Origin: JBKPNJ01 sp963695705
Lineage (GTDB): Bacteria; Actinomycetota; Actinomycetes; Propionibacteriales; Nocardioidaceae
Direction of reading: 5' to 3'
Assembly: GCA_963695705.1 (NCBI GenBank)
Contig: CAVOHB010000006.1
Coordinates: 248,001-312,000, forward strand
Length of the DNA stretch: 64,000 nucleotides
The position numbers and the translations under genes are program-made. Positions 17,231 through 25,740 of the stretch are shown here, one piece after another; within the stretch, counting starts at the first letter, position 1, and each line of letters begins with the position of its first letter. The notes under the pieces are model-generated. The model did no database searches. It was not told the origin of the DNA and saw only the letters and a program-made list of their open reading frames with translations.

Positions 17231-17266
17231 GAGGCCGGCTCGCACACAGTGGTGCGAGCCGGCCTC
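17231..17266. terminator. Perfect 15-bp hairpin between the SsuABC-type and glg operons
   Basis: Arms GAGGCCGGCTCGCAC (17231-17245) and its exact complement (17252-17266) around a 6-nt loop. It lies 23 nt after the permease stop, in the right place to end the ABC operon before the glgE promoter. No T run follows on either side, as is common for actinobacterial hairpins. Confidence 0.75.
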
Positions 17267-17288
17267 GTCCAGTCGTCGTGGGGGCTTG

Positions 17289-18128
17289 TCAGAAGCCGGT
17301 GAGGCCGCGCCGTACCCGCACGGTCTTGGCCGCGTAGGAGAAGATCGCGTCGATCACCATGCCGACGATCAGGATGACGATCATCAGCGCCAGCAGTCGG
17401 TCGGCCTGGCCGTAGCTGCGGGCCAGGGACAGGTCGCCACCCAGCGACGGGTGTCCCGGGATCAGCACGAGCAGCTCGCCGGCCATCAGGCTCCGCCAGG
17501 CGAACGCCCAGCCCTGCTTGAGGCCGGAGACGTACGACGGCAGCGCCGCCGGCAGCACGATGTGTCGATATCTGTCGATCCCCCGAGCACCGAGCATGTG
17601 GCCCGCACGCAGGTACGACGGAGGCACCTCGTCGATGCCGCTGATGATGCCGTTGGCGATCGACGGCGCAGCGCCCAGGATGATGACGAACATGATCGCG
17701 GACTCGGTGAGCCCGAACATCAGGATCGCGAGCGGGAACCACGCGATCGACGGCATCGTCTGCAGGCCGGTGATCATCGAGCCGACGCCGAGGCGCAGCA
17801 CCCGCCACTGCGAGACGGCGATGCCGAGCAGACTGCCGATGATGACGGACAGGCCGAACCCGAAGACGCCACGATGCAGCGTGGTATAGAGCTCGCGCCA
17901 GAAGTCTCGCTCGCTGACGGTGTCCTTCAGCGTGCCAAGCGTCGTGGCGGGGGACGGGAGCAGGAAGTCCGGCTTGACGCCCGAGAGGTAGACGAGCTGC
18001 CAGAGGGCGAGCGCGATGGCCACGGCCAGGAGCTTCGGCCAGAGGGCCGACCATCCGGCGCGGAGGCCGCTGACCAGCTTGTCAGGGGTGGTGACGGTGC
18101 TGGTACGCGTAATGGCGTCAACGGACAT
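17289..18128 (-). CDS. ABC transporter permease, nitrate/sulfonate/taurine type
   Basis: 279 residues, six transmembrane helices. The cytoplasmic coupling loop that docks on the ATPase is visible: SYLRAGHMLGARGIDRYRHIVLPAALPSYVSGLKQGWAFAWRSLMAGE, the EAA-type motif of SsuC/TauC/NrtB permeases. It forms an importer with the ATPase and lipoprotein encoded just upstream. ATG at 18128 overlaps the ATPase gene by 11 nt. Substrate is undetermined: aliphatic sulfonate, taurine, nitrate or an aromatic acid are all possible. No sulfonate monooxygenase (ssuD) is nearby, so I give no symbol. Confidence 0.9.
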   Translation of the reverse strand: MSVDAITRTSTVTTPDKLVSGLRAGWSALWPKLLAVAIALALWQLVYLSGVKPDFLLPSPATTLGTLKDTVSERDFWRELYTTLHRGVFGFGLSVIIGSLLGIAVSQWRVLRLGVGSMITGLQTMPSIAWFPLAILMFGLTESAIMFVIILGAAPSIANGIISGIDEVPPSYLRAGHMLGARGIDRYRHIVLPAALPSYVSGLKQGWAFAWRSLMAGELLVLIPGHPSLGGDLSLARSYGQADRLLALMIVILIVGMVIDAIFSYAAKTVRVRRGLTGF

Positions 18129-18927
18129 GGCGGGCCACCTCGGCCTTCAACTCGCGGGTGAGCACACCCGACAGCTCGGCGACCGGGACATCGTCCTGGT
18201 GCCGGGGTCGGGGGATGTCGACCTGGTACTCGCTCTTGACCCGGCCGGGACCTGACTCCATCAGGATCGTGCGGTCGGAGAGCCGGACGGCTTCGCGGAC
18301 GTTGTGGGTGACGAAGACGACGGTGAGCTTGAGCTGTTCCCAGATGCGCTCGATCTCGTCGTGCATGGAGTCGCGCGTCATCGCGTCGAGGGCGGCGAAC
18401 GGCTCGTCCATCAGCACGATCTCGGCCTCCTGCGCCAGGACGCGTGCCAGGGCCCCGCGCTGGCGCATGCCACCGGACAGCTCGTGCGGGCGCCGCTTGC
18501 CACGGCCGCTGAGACGCACGAGGTCGAGAAGCTCCTCGACCCGTCGGGCCCGCTCGTTCCTCGGCGTGTCCTGGAGCTTCAACGCCAGCTCGACGTTCTG
18601 TTCCAGGGTGAGCCACGGGAACAAGGTCGACTCCTGGAACATGAACGCCACCTTGCGTCCACCGGTGTCGATGCTGCCTGACGTGACCTTGTCCAGGCCG
18701 GCGATCAGGTTGAGCAGCGTGCTCTTGCCGCAACCGCTCGCGCCGACCAGGCAGAGGAACTCTCTCTCACGGACGGTGATGTTGACGTCGTGCAGCGCCA
18801 GGTGGTGCTGGTGCCCGGTCGTGAACTCCTTGGAGACATCCGCGATCGTGATGGCCACGTCGCCGCGCCCCCCGGACGCCTTGGCGGCGTCCGGGCGGCT
18901 GCGGAGCCGGTTGGAGGTGATGCTCAC
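18118..18927 (-). CDS. ABC transporter ATPase, nitrate/sulfonate/taurine type
   Basis: 269 residues. Complete nucleotide-binding domain: Walker A GASGCGKST, Q-loop MFQESTLFPW, signature LSGGMRQRGALARVL, Walker B VLMDEPFAALD, and the switch His in VFVTHNVREA. The N-terminal 25 residues are a polar extension. It energises import by the adjacent permease. ATG at 18927 overlaps the upstream lipoprotein stop by 4 nt (ATGA), so the three genes form a coupled lipoprotein-ATPase-permease operon. Confidence 0.93.
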   Translation of the reverse strand: MSITSNRLRSRPDAAKASGGRGDVAITIADVSKEFTTGHQHHLALHDVNITVREREFLCLVGASGCGKSTLLNLIAGLDKVTSGSIDTGGRKVAFMFQESTLFPWLTLEQNVELALKLQDTPRNERARRVEELLDLVRLSGRGKRRPHELSGGMRQRGALARVLAQEAEIVLMDEPFAALDAMTRDSMHDEIERIWEQLKLTVVFVTHNVREAVRLSDRTILMESGPGRVKSEYQVDIPRPRHQDDVPVAELSGVLTRELKAEVARHVR

Positions 18928-20027
18928 GATGACGCGACCTCAGACTCTCCGGCTGCCTTGAGAACGGCGTTGAGAGGAGCAAGGTCGTACAGACCCGGCA
19001 GGTTCTCGACCGGGTCGAGCAGACCGACGTCCGTAGCGTGCTTGGCGTCCTCGGCGAGCGTGCTCGCCAGCGGGTCGTTGGTGAAGGTCAGCTGGCTCCA
19101 GGCCGACTCGAACACATCGGTCGGGATGGTCGCCTTGGTCAGCTCCTCGAGCTTCGTCTTGACCAGCTGCTTGGCCTCGTCGGGGCTCTTGTTGATCAAG
19201 TCGTTCGACTCGACGTGCGCCGTCAGCAGGTCGGTGACCAGATCAGGGTGAGCCTTGAGGAAGTCGGTGTTCACCAGCAGCTGGGTGGTGACGAACTGGC
19301 CCTTCGGCCACAGGTCGGCCTCGTTGACGAGCACCTTCCCGCCCTCGTTCACCAGGATCGAGGCGTACGGCTCGGGAACCCACGCGCCATCGATGTCGCC
19401 CTGCTGGAACGCCTGGACGGTGACGCTGTTGTCCTGCGGCAGGATCGACAGGTCGCCGCCGCCCTCGGTGTCGGTGTTCAGGCCCTGGGTCTTGAAGTAG
19501 TAGCGCGCCGCGATGTCCTGCGTGTTGCCGGCCCCGGGCGTCGCGATGGTCTTGCCGGCGAGATCGGCCACGGAGGTGATGTCCGGCTTCACGACCAGCG
19601 AGGCACCTCCGGAGGCGGCACCCGCGACGACTCGGACCGTTGCGCCCTTGGACTGCTGGTACGCGGTCAGGGTCGGCAGCGGGCCGATGTAGGTGGCGTC
19701 GAGGCTGCCGGCGAGCAGCGCCTCGATCGTGTCCGAGCCGGAGTCGAACTGCTGCGTCTGCAGCTTCGCGCCGTCCTTGGTGAGCTCGTCGGTGTAGTAC
19801 CCCTTCTCGATCCCCACCAGAGCGGTGGCGTGGGTCAGGTTGGGGAAGTACCCCAGGTGCACCGTGACACCGGCTCCGGTGCCGGAGCTAGGTGTCGTGC
19901 TGCCGTCCGTGCTGCTCGAGCTGTTGTCGGAGTCGCCGCCGCAGGCAGTCAGTGACAACGCCAGCAGGCCCAGCGAGATGGCTGCGGCCAGACGCGTGCG
20001 TCCGGCTCTGAAGATTGGGGGGGTCAA
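18924..20027 (-). CDS. ABC transporter substrate-binding lipoprotein, SsuA/TauA type
   Basis: 367 residues. Lipoprotein signal: Arg-rich n-region, hydrophobic LAAAISLGLLALSL, lipobox LTAC with Cys 29, then a Ser/Thr-rich tether. The mature part is an NMT1/SsuA-like periplasmic-binding fold (VTVHLGYFPNLTHATALVGIEKGYY, ALLAGSLDATYIGPLP, GAWVPEPYASIL). Captures the imported anion or amine at the cell surface. Start appears to be TTG at 20027, preceded by AGAGGA seven nt upstream; TTG is rare but no ATG or GTG lies nearby in frame. First gene of the operon. Confidence 0.9.
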   Translation of the reverse strand: MTPPIFRAGRTRLAAAISLGLLALSLTACGGDSDNSSSSTDGSTTPSSGTGAGVTVHLGYFPNLTHATALVGIEKGYYTDELTKDGAKLQTQQFDSGSDTIEALLAGSLDATYIGPLPTLTAYQQSKGATVRVVAGAASGGASLVVKPDITSVADLAGKTIATPGAGNTQDIAARYYFKTQGLNTDTEGGGDLSILPQDNSVTVQAFQQGDIDGAWVPEPYASILVNEGGKVLVNEADLWPKGQFVTTQLLVNTDFLKAHPDLVTDLLTAHVESNDLINKSPDEAKQLVKTKLEELTKATIPTDVFESAWSQLTFTNDPLASTLAEDAKHATDVGLLDPVENLPGLYDLAPLNAVLKAAGESEVASS

Positions 20028-20076
20028 CGGAGGTTCCTCTCGGGTATGAACACTAAGACCAGTGAATCACTAGGCT

Positions 20077-20100
20077 TTAGAGTACACAGATCTCCTCTAA
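20077..20100 (-). promoter_or_regulatory. Candidate operator and -35 box for the ABC operon
   Basis: Inverted repeat TTAGAG/CTCTAA with a 12-nt spacer lies 50-75 nt upstream of the lipoprotein start, directly next to TTGACT (minus strand, 20105-20100), a good -35 match. AT content here is clearly higher than around it. A regulator bound here would cover the promoter. The -10 box is not clear, and the regulator is unknown. Confidence 0.4.
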
Positions 20101-20207
20101 GTCAATGCATTTCATCCAGATTCGGCACTGTGAGTCACGCCACGTGTCGGGCGGCGGTGGTCGATGCCGTTCCGCAGCGAAGTCGGCACGTCGCGCTCAG
20201 TGCCGTT

Positions 20208-20237
20208 TTGTCTCCGTTGGAGCGTTCCCGCTACCGT
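20208..20237 (+). promoter_or_regulatory. Promoter of leaderless glgP
   Basis: TTGTCT (20208-20213), 18-nt spacer, TACCGT (20232-20237), then 5 nt to the GTG at 20243. Spacing to the start codon implies a leaderless transcript, which would explain why no ribosome site precedes the GTG. Confidence 0.5.
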
Positions 20238-20242
20238 CAAGC

Positions 20243-22933
20243 GTGCGAGCAATCCGACGGTTCACCGTCCGACCCGTTCTTCCCCCCCGGCTCGCCCCGC
20301 TCGGTGAGTTGGTCACCAACCTGCGCTGGTCATGGCATCCGGAGACTCAGGAACTCTTCGCCGCCGTCGATCCGGAGGTGTGGCGGGCCAGTGGCCACGA
20401 CCCGGTGCGGCTGCTCGGGTCGGTCTCGCCGTACCGCTTGGCGCAGCTCGCGGCGGACCGGCGCTTCGTCCGCCGGCTGGAGCTGAGCTACGCCGATCTC
20501 GAGGACTATCTGCGCGGCGACCGCTGGTACCAGTCACTGGGACCGGCAATGCCCAAGCAGATCGCCTACTTCTCGCCGGAGTTCGGCATCGCGGCGGTGC
20601 TGCCGCAGTACTCCGGTGGCCTCGGCATACTCGCCGGTGACCACCTGAAGACAGCCAGCGACCACGGCGTCCCTCTTCTCGGCGTCGGTCTGCTCTACCG
20701 GCACGGTTACTTCCGCCAGTCGCTGTCCGGCGAAGGCTGGCAGGAGGAGCGCTACCCCGTCGTCGACCCCGACGGGCTGCCGATCACCCAGCTGCGGGAG
20801 GCTGACGGCACGGCGTCGCACATCCAGATAGGGCTTCCCGGCGGTCGCTGCCTGCATGCCCGCATATGGGTCGCCCAGATCGGCCGGGTGCCGCTGCTGC
20901 TGCTCGACTCCGACATCGAGGCGAACTCGGGCATCGAGCGCGACGTCACGGATCGGCTGTACGGCGGGACCGTCGACCACCGGCTGCTGCAGGAGATGCT
21001 GCTGGGAATCGGCGGGGTCCGTGCGCTGCGCGCGTACTGCCGCATCACGGGCGCACCGGATCCGGAGGTCTTCCATACCAACGAGGGGCACGCCGGGTTC
21101 CTCGGCCTCGAGCGGATCAGGGAGCTCACCGAGGACAGTGCGGGCGCCGCGGAGTCGGTGACCGACGTCAACGGGACGGAGAGCACCGCGGCCGGCAACC
21201 GATCGGTCAAGAAGGGCGTCGAGAAGGGGATGGACTTCGACGCCGCGCTGGAGGTGTCGCGCGCGGGCACCGTGTTCACCACGCACACACCGGTCCCGGC
21301 GGGGATCGACAGATTTCCCCGGGACCTGATCGAGCAGCACTTCGGCGGGGACAGTGCCTGGCCCGGTGTCCCCGTGGAGAAGATCCTGGCGCTGGGTCGG
21401 GAGGACTACCCCTCCGGCGACCTGAACATGTTCAACATGGCGGTGATGGGCATGCGCCTGGCCCAGCGCGCCAACGGCGTCAGCCGGCTTCATGGGCAGG
21501 TGAGCCGGGCGATGTTCGCCGGCCTGTGGCCGGGCTTCGACGAGGCCGACGTCCCGATCACCTCCATCACCAATGGTGTGCACATCCCTACCTGGACCGC
21601 CCCCGAGATACTCGAGCTCGCCGACAACGAGTCGCTGCGCCAGGGACCCGGTGGCGCTCCCTGGGACACCATCGAAAAGGTTGCGGACAAGACCGTCTGG
21701 GCGGTCAGGCGCGAGCTGCGGGCCCGCCTGGTCGCAGATGCCCGCAAGAGGGTCCGCAGCTCGTGGCTCGACCGGGGCGCCACGCCGGCAGAGCTCGGCT
21801 GGGTCGAGCACGTCCTCGACCCCGATGTGCTCACGATCGGCTTCGCCCGCCGGGTCCCCTCGTACAAGCGGCTGACCCTCATGCTTCGTCATCCGGAGCG
21901 GCTGACGGCGCTGCTCCTGCACCCCGAGAGGCCGGTACAGCTGGTGATCGCCGGCAAGGCCCATCCGGCCGATGAGGGCGGGAAGCGACTCATCCAGGAG
22001 ATCGTCAGGTTCGCCGACGACCCGTCGGTCCGGCATCGCATCGTGTTCCTGCCGAACTACGACATAGCCATGGCCCAGCAGCTGTACCCGGGGTGCGACG
22101 TGTGGCTCAACAACCCGCTTCGCCCGTACGAGGCCTGCGGGACGTCCGGGATGAAGGCGGCCCTGAACGGGGGCTTGAACCTGTCGATCCTCGACGGCTG
22201 GTGGGACGAGTGGTACGACGGCAGCAACGGCTGGTCGATCCCGTCCGCGGAGGGGATCGACGATCCGGACCGACGCGACGAGATCGAGGCGACCGCGCTG
22301 TACGACCTGATCGAGAACGAGGTTGCCCCGCGGTTCTACGACGTCGACGGCGCCGGCGTACCGCTGCGCTGGCTCGAGATGGTCAAGCACACGCTGAGGA
22401 CTCTGGGCCCGAAGGTCAGGGCGGCCCGGATGATCCAGGACTATGTGGAGACGCTCTACCGCCCGGCGGCTGACTCGTCCCGGGCGCTGGCCGCGGGTTC
22501 GGACGACGGCGACGGGGCGCGACGGCTCGCGGCGTGGAAGCGGCGGGTGCGAGCGCAGTGGCCCGCAGTCCGCATCGAGCACGTGGAGTCGTCCGGGCTC
22601 AGCGACACGCCGGAGATCGGGGCGACGCTGGGCGTGCGGGTGTTCGCCTCCCTCGGTGAGCTGACCCCCGAGGACGTGCAGGTCCAGGTGGTCCACGGGC
22701 GGGCGCACGGTGACGACGAGCTGTCCGACGTGCAGACCGTCGAGCTGGCGCACGCCGAGGCGTACGAGGGCGGGCGGCACCGGTTCGAGGGTGAGGTGTC
22801 GCTGGCGCGGACGGGACCGATCGGGTACACGGTGCGAGTGCTGCCCAAGCACGAGGCGCTGGCCAGGCCGTCCGAGCTCGGGCTGGTGGCATGGCCCGCC
22901 GACGTCGCGATCGGCGTCGAGGAGTTCGGATAG
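20243..22933 (+). CDS. glgP: Alpha-glucan (glycogen/maltodextrin) phosphorylase
   Basis: 896 residues. Releases glucose 1-phosphate from alpha-1,4-glucan with PLP, the degradative counterpart of the adjacent GlgE pathway. N-terminal DUF3417-type region (RFTVRPVLPPRLAPLGELVTNLRWSWHPETQ), phosphorylase core with FHTNEGHAGFLGLERIREL and HTPVPAGIDRFP, and PLP/phosphate segment EACGTSGMKAALNGGLNLSILDGWWDE. Start GTG at 20243 matches where family members begin (VRAIRRFTV). Odd: a hydrophilic insertion at about residues 295-330 (Ala/Glu/Ser, then KKGVEKG) between two conserved core motifs. Transcribed away from the ABC and glg operons. Confidence 0.94.
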   Translation: MRAIRRFTVRPVLPPRLAPLGELVTNLRWSWHPETQELFAAVDPEVWRASGHDPVRLLGSVSPYRLAQLAADRRFVRRLELSYADLEDYLRGDRWYQSLGPAMPKQIAYFSPEFGIAAVLPQYSGGLGILAGDHLKTASDHGVPLLGVGLLYRHGYFRQSLSGEGWQEERYPVVDPDGLPITQLREADGTASHIQIGLPGGRCLHARIWVAQIGRVPLLLLDSDIEANSGIERDVTDRLYGGTVDHRLLQEMLLGIGGVRALRAYCRITGAPDPEVFHTNEGHAGFLGLERIRELTEDSAGAAESVTDVNGTESTAAGNRSVKKGVEKGMDFDAALEVSRAGTVFTTHTPVPAGIDRFPRDLIEQHFGGDSAWPGVPVEKILALGREDYPSGDLNMFNMAVMGMRLAQRANGVSRLHGQVSRAMFAGLWPGFDEADVPITSITNGVHIPTWTAPEILELADNESLRQGPGGAPWDTIEKVADKTVWAVRRELRARLVADARKRVRSSWLDRGATPAELGWVEHVLDPDVLTIGFARRVPSYKRLTLMLRHPERLTALLLHPERPVQLVIAGKAHPADEGGKRLIQEIVRFADDPSVRHRIVFLPNYDIAMAQQLYPGCDVWLNNPLRPYEACGTSGMKAALNGGLNLSILDGWWDEWYDGSNGWSIPSAEGIDDPDRRDEIEATALYDLIENEVAPRFYDVDGAGVPLRWLEMVKHTLRTLGPKVRAARMIQDYVETLYRPAADSSRALAAGSDDGDGARRLAAWKRRVRAQWPAVRIEHVESSGLSDTPEIGATLGVRVFASLGELTPEDVQVQVVHGRAHGDDELSDVQTVELAHAEAYEGGRHRFEGEVSLARTGPIGYTVRVLPKHEALARPSELGLVAWPADVAIGVEEFG

Positions 22934-22974
22934 CCGACCGGTAGGCTCGCGACCTGCCCCTGCCGCGAGTCGGC
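22933..22974 (+). terminator. Hairpin after glgP
   Basis: Nested arms GCCGAC/GTCGGC (22933-22938, 22969-22974) and CTCGCG/CGCGAG (22946-22951, 22964-22969), starting on the last base of the glgP stop codon. Strong stem, no T run. Confidence 0.45.
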
Positions 22975-22999
22975 CGGGATGTGTGGTGAGGAGGCTCCG

Positions 23000-23779
23000 G
23001 TGGCCGAGTTCGTACGACTCGAGATCTCGGACGGTGTCGCGACGATCCGGCTCGACCGTCCGAAGATGAACGCCCTGAACGTGCAGGTGCAGGAGGAGAT
23101 CCGTGCGGCGGCCGGTGCGGCCGCGGAGGACGACGCCGTTCGCGCGGTGGTCCTCTACGGCGGTGAGCGCGTGTTCGCCGCGGGTGCGGACATCAACGAG
23201 ATGGCCGACATGTCCTACACCGACATGGTCCGCCGCTCCGGCGCCCTGCAGTCGTCGTTGGATGCGGTGGCGCGGATCCCCAAGCCCGTCGTCGCCGCGG
23301 TCACCGGCTACGCGCTGGGTGGCGGTTGCGAGCTGGCGCTGTGCGCCGACGTCCGTGTCTGCGCCGAGGATGCGCAGCTGGGGCAGCCAGAGGTCCTGCT
23401 CGGGGTGATCCCGGGGGCGGGCGGCACGCAGCGGCTCTCCCGCCTGGTGGGCCCGGCGAAGGCCAAGGACATCATCTTCACCGGCCGCTTCGTCGGCGCC
23501 GCGGAGGCGCTGACGATGGGCCTCGTGGACTGGGTCGTGCCCAACGCGGATGTGTTCGCGACGGCGCGCGAGTGGGCGCTGCAGTTCGTCAACGGCCCGG
23601 CGTACGCCCTGCGTGCGGCCAAGGAGGCCGTGGACCGTGGTGGCGAGGTCGACCTGCAGACCGGCATGGAGATCGAGCGGCAGCAGTTCGTGGGCCTCTT
23701 CGCCACCGAGGACCGTACGATCGGCATGCGGTCGTTCGTCGAGAACGGACCGGGCAAGGCCCTGTTCGTCGGACGCTGA
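23000..23779 (+). CDS. Enoyl-CoA hydratase/isomerase (crotonase fold)
   Basis: 259 residues. Hydrates 2-enoyl-CoA in beta-oxidation or a related route. Oxyanion-hole segments AGADINEMADM and YALGGGCELALCADVR, then GQPEVLLGVIPGAGGTQRL containing the first catalytic Glu. At the second catalytic Glu position of the rat enzyme (before IIFTG) there is Asp (AKAKDIIFTGRFV), a replacement seen in many actinobacterial paralogues. GTG at 23000 has GGAGG six nt upstream. 66 nt upstream of etfB, in the same direction, so it is probably part of an acyl-CoA oxidation unit with the electron-transfer flavoprotein. Confidence 0.9.
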   Translation: MAEFVRLEISDGVATIRLDRPKMNALNVQVQEEIRAAAGAAAEDDAVRAVVLYGGERVFAAGADINEMADMSYTDMVRRSGALQSSLDAVARIPKPVVAAVTGYALGGGCELALCADVRVCAEDAQLGQPEVLLGVIPGAGGTQRLSRLVGPAKAKDIIFTGRFVGAAEALTMGLVDWVVPNADVFATAREWALQFVNGPAYALRAAKEAVDRGGEVDLQTGMEIERQQFVGLFATEDRTIGMRSFVENGPGKALFVGR

Positions 23780-23845
23780 GGTGACCGAACCGACCCGTCT
23801 GCGGTCTCCCACAGGAACGACGTGGCCGAAGGAGCCTGAGTAGCG

Positions 23846-24625
23846 ATGAACATCGTGGTCTGTGTCAAGTACGTGCCTGACGCCACCGCCGACCGCGCCT
23901 TCGATGCGGGCGACCACACGGTCGACCGCGCCTCCGTCGACGGTCTGCTCTCGGAGCTGGACGAGTACGCCGTCGAGGAGGCTCTCAAGATCCGCGATGC
24001 CGGTGGCGGCGAGGTGACGGTGTTGACCGTCGGGCCGGAACAGGCCTCCCAGGCGGTCCGCAAGGCGCTGCAGATGGGTGCCGACCGGGGAGTCCAGGTG
24101 CTCGACGAGGCCATTCACGGCTCCGATGCGATCGCCACCTCACTCATCCTGGCCAAGGCTCTCGACCGGCTGGACTACGACCTGGTGCTCTGCGGGATGG
24201 CCTCGACGGACGGGTCGATGGGCGTCGTACCGGCCATGCTCGCGGAGCGACTCGGCGTGCCGCAGGTGACGCTCGCCTCGGAGGTGACGGTCGAGGGTTC
24301 GACACTCAGGATCCGGCGCGACGGGGATGCGGCAACCGAGACCATCGAGGCGGCGACACCCCTCGTGCTGTCGGTCACCGACCAGATCAACGAGCCCCGC
24401 TACCCGTCGTTCAAGGGGATCATGGCGGCGAAGAAGAAGCCGATGGAGACGTACTCGCTGAACGACCTCGGGGTGGACGGCGCCGACGTCGGACTGGACG
24501 GCGCGTGGTCCCGGGTGCTGTCGCACGAGGCGAGGCCACCGCGCGCTGCGGGCACGATCGTCACCGACGAGGGCGACGGGGCGTCGAAGCTCGTCGAGTT
24601 CCTCGCCGCACAGAGATTCATCTGA
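23846..24625 (+). CDS. etfB: Electron transfer flavoprotein, beta subunit
   Basis: 259 residues. Takes electrons from acyl-CoA dehydrogenases and passes them to ETF-quinone oxidoreductase; binds AMP structurally. Seen: N-terminal MNIVVCVKYVPD, LDEYAVEEALKIRD, and the beta signature TPLVLSVTDQINEPRYPSFKGIMAAKKKP. Its partner etfA begins 15 nt downstream. The protein has the usual length and no anomalies. Confidence 0.96.
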   Translation: MNIVVCVKYVPDATADRAFDAGDHTVDRASVDGLLSELDEYAVEEALKIRDAGGGEVTVLTVGPEQASQAVRKALQMGADRGVQVLDEAIHGSDAIATSLILAKALDRLDYDLVLCGMASTDGSMGVVPAMLAERLGVPQVTLASEVTVEGSTLRIRRDGDAATETIEAATPLVLSVTDQINEPRYPSFKGIMAAKKKPMETYSLNDLGVDGADVGLDGAWSRVLSHEARPPRAAGTIVTDEGDGASKLVEFLAAQRFI

Positions 24626-24640
24626 GAGGGATCGGCTGAC

Positions 24641-25603
24641 ATGAGCGAGATCTTGGTCCTGGTCGATCACGTCGACGGCGCCGTCCGCAACACCACCGCG
24701 GAGCTGCTGACGATCGCGCGTCGACTGGGGCAGCCGGCGGCGGCTTTCATCGGTCAGGGGATCGATGAAGCCCGGGAGTCGCTGGCGAGGTATGGCGCGG
24801 CGAAGATCTACCTGGTCGAGGGGGAGGGGCTGACCGACTATCTGGTCGCTCCCAAGGCTGAGGCACTCGCCGAGCTCGTCGAGCGGTCGGCACCGGCGGC
24901 GGTGCTGATCGCCTCGACGGTCGAGGGCAAGGAGATCGCCGGTCGGCTGGCGATCAAGACGAGCTCTGGACTCATTACCGACGCCGTCGACGTGCAGCCC
25001 GCCGACGCCGGTCCGACGACCACCCAGTCGGTGTTCGCCGGCGGGTACACGGTGCAGGCCACGGTGACCAGGGGCACGCCGATCATCACGGTCAAGCCCA
25101 ACTCCGCCACCCCCGAGCCGGTGCAGGTGACGGCTGCGGAGGAGACCGTCGCGGTGACGGTCTCGGAGCAGGCCCGCTCCGCGAGGATCCTGGACCGGCA
25201 GCCCCGCGGGAAGACCGGGCGCCCCGAGCTGACCGAGGCGTCGATCGTGGTGTCCGGCGGGCGGGGAACCGGCGGTGACTTCAACGCGGTCGAGAGTCTG
25301 GCCGATGCTCTCGGAGCCGCCGTGGGCGCATCCCGGGCGGCCGTCGACTCGGGTTGGTACCCCCACGCGTACCAGGTGGGCCAGACCGGGAAGACGGTGT
25401 CGCCGCAGCTGTACGTCGCCTGCGGCATCTCCGGCGCGATCCAGCACCGGGCCGGGATGCAGACGTCGAAGACGATCGTGGCGGTGAACAAGGACGCCGA
25501 GGCTCCGATCTTCGATCTCGTGGACTTCGGCGTGGTGGGCGACCTGCACCGCGTACTCGCCGACGCCACCGAGCAGATCGCCAAGCGCAAGGGCGACGGC
25601 TGA
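24641..25603 (+). CDS. etfA: Electron transfer flavoprotein, alpha subunit
   Basis: 320 residues. Carries the FAD of the heterodimer. The N-terminal alpha/beta domain (1-190) is followed by the FAD-binding domain with VVSGGRGTG, LGAAVGASRAAVDSGWYP, QVGQTGKTVSPQLYVACGISGAIQH and NKDAEAPIFDLVDFGVVGD, the ETF alpha signature. Operon with etfB. The hairpin element at 25624 follows 20 nt after its stop and could end the transcript. Confidence 0.96.
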   Translation: MSEILVLVDHVDGAVRNTTAELLTIARRLGQPAAAFIGQGIDEARESLARYGAAKIYLVEGEGLTDYLVAPKAEALAELVERSAPAAVLIASTVEGKEIAGRLAIKTSSGLITDAVDVQPADAGPTTTQSVFAGGYTVQATVTRGTPIITVKPNSATPEPVQVTAAEETVAVTVSEQARSARILDRQPRGKTGRPELTEASIVVSGGRGTGGDFNAVESLADALGAAVGASRAAVDSGWYPHAYQVGQTGKTVSPQLYVACGISGAIQHRAGMQTSKTIVAVNKDAEAPIFDLVDFGVVGDLHRVLADATEQIAKRKGDG

Positions 25604-25623
25604 CCCGGCGCGGAGGAGCGGCG

Positions 25624-25693
25624 GCTCCCACTCGTTGCGTCGTGCGTCTGGAGGGTCGGGACCCTCGAATCGGATGACGCAGGCGCTGGGAGC
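25624..25693. repeat. Symmetric palindromic element, family B copy
   Basis: Nested inverted repeat with mirror spacing. Outer arms GCTCCCA/TGGGAGC (25624-25630, 25687-25693), middle arms TGCGTC/GACGCA (25636-25641, 25676-25681), inner arms GAGGGTC/GACCCTC (25651-25657, 25660-25666). The internal loops are 5 and 9 nt on both sides. It lies between etfA and the cysteine desulfurase and may terminate etfBA. Related eroded copy at 4668. Confidence 0.75.
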
Positions 25694-25740
25694 GCGCGGA
25701 TTCGCCCGTCGACTGGGCGCCGACTACGCTTGCAGGCGCG

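Noticed and set aside
17209..18054. Upstream extension of glgE over the ABC permease gene
   Set aside because: Antisense-like composition; GlgE homologues start close to the beta domain at 17208.
20534..24118. 1194-codon open frame on the minus strand across glgP and the enoyl-CoA hydratase
   Set aside because: Mirror frame of GC-rich coding sequence: Arg/Gly/Asp/His-rich, no domain motifs, and the plus-strand genes have clear catalytic motifs.
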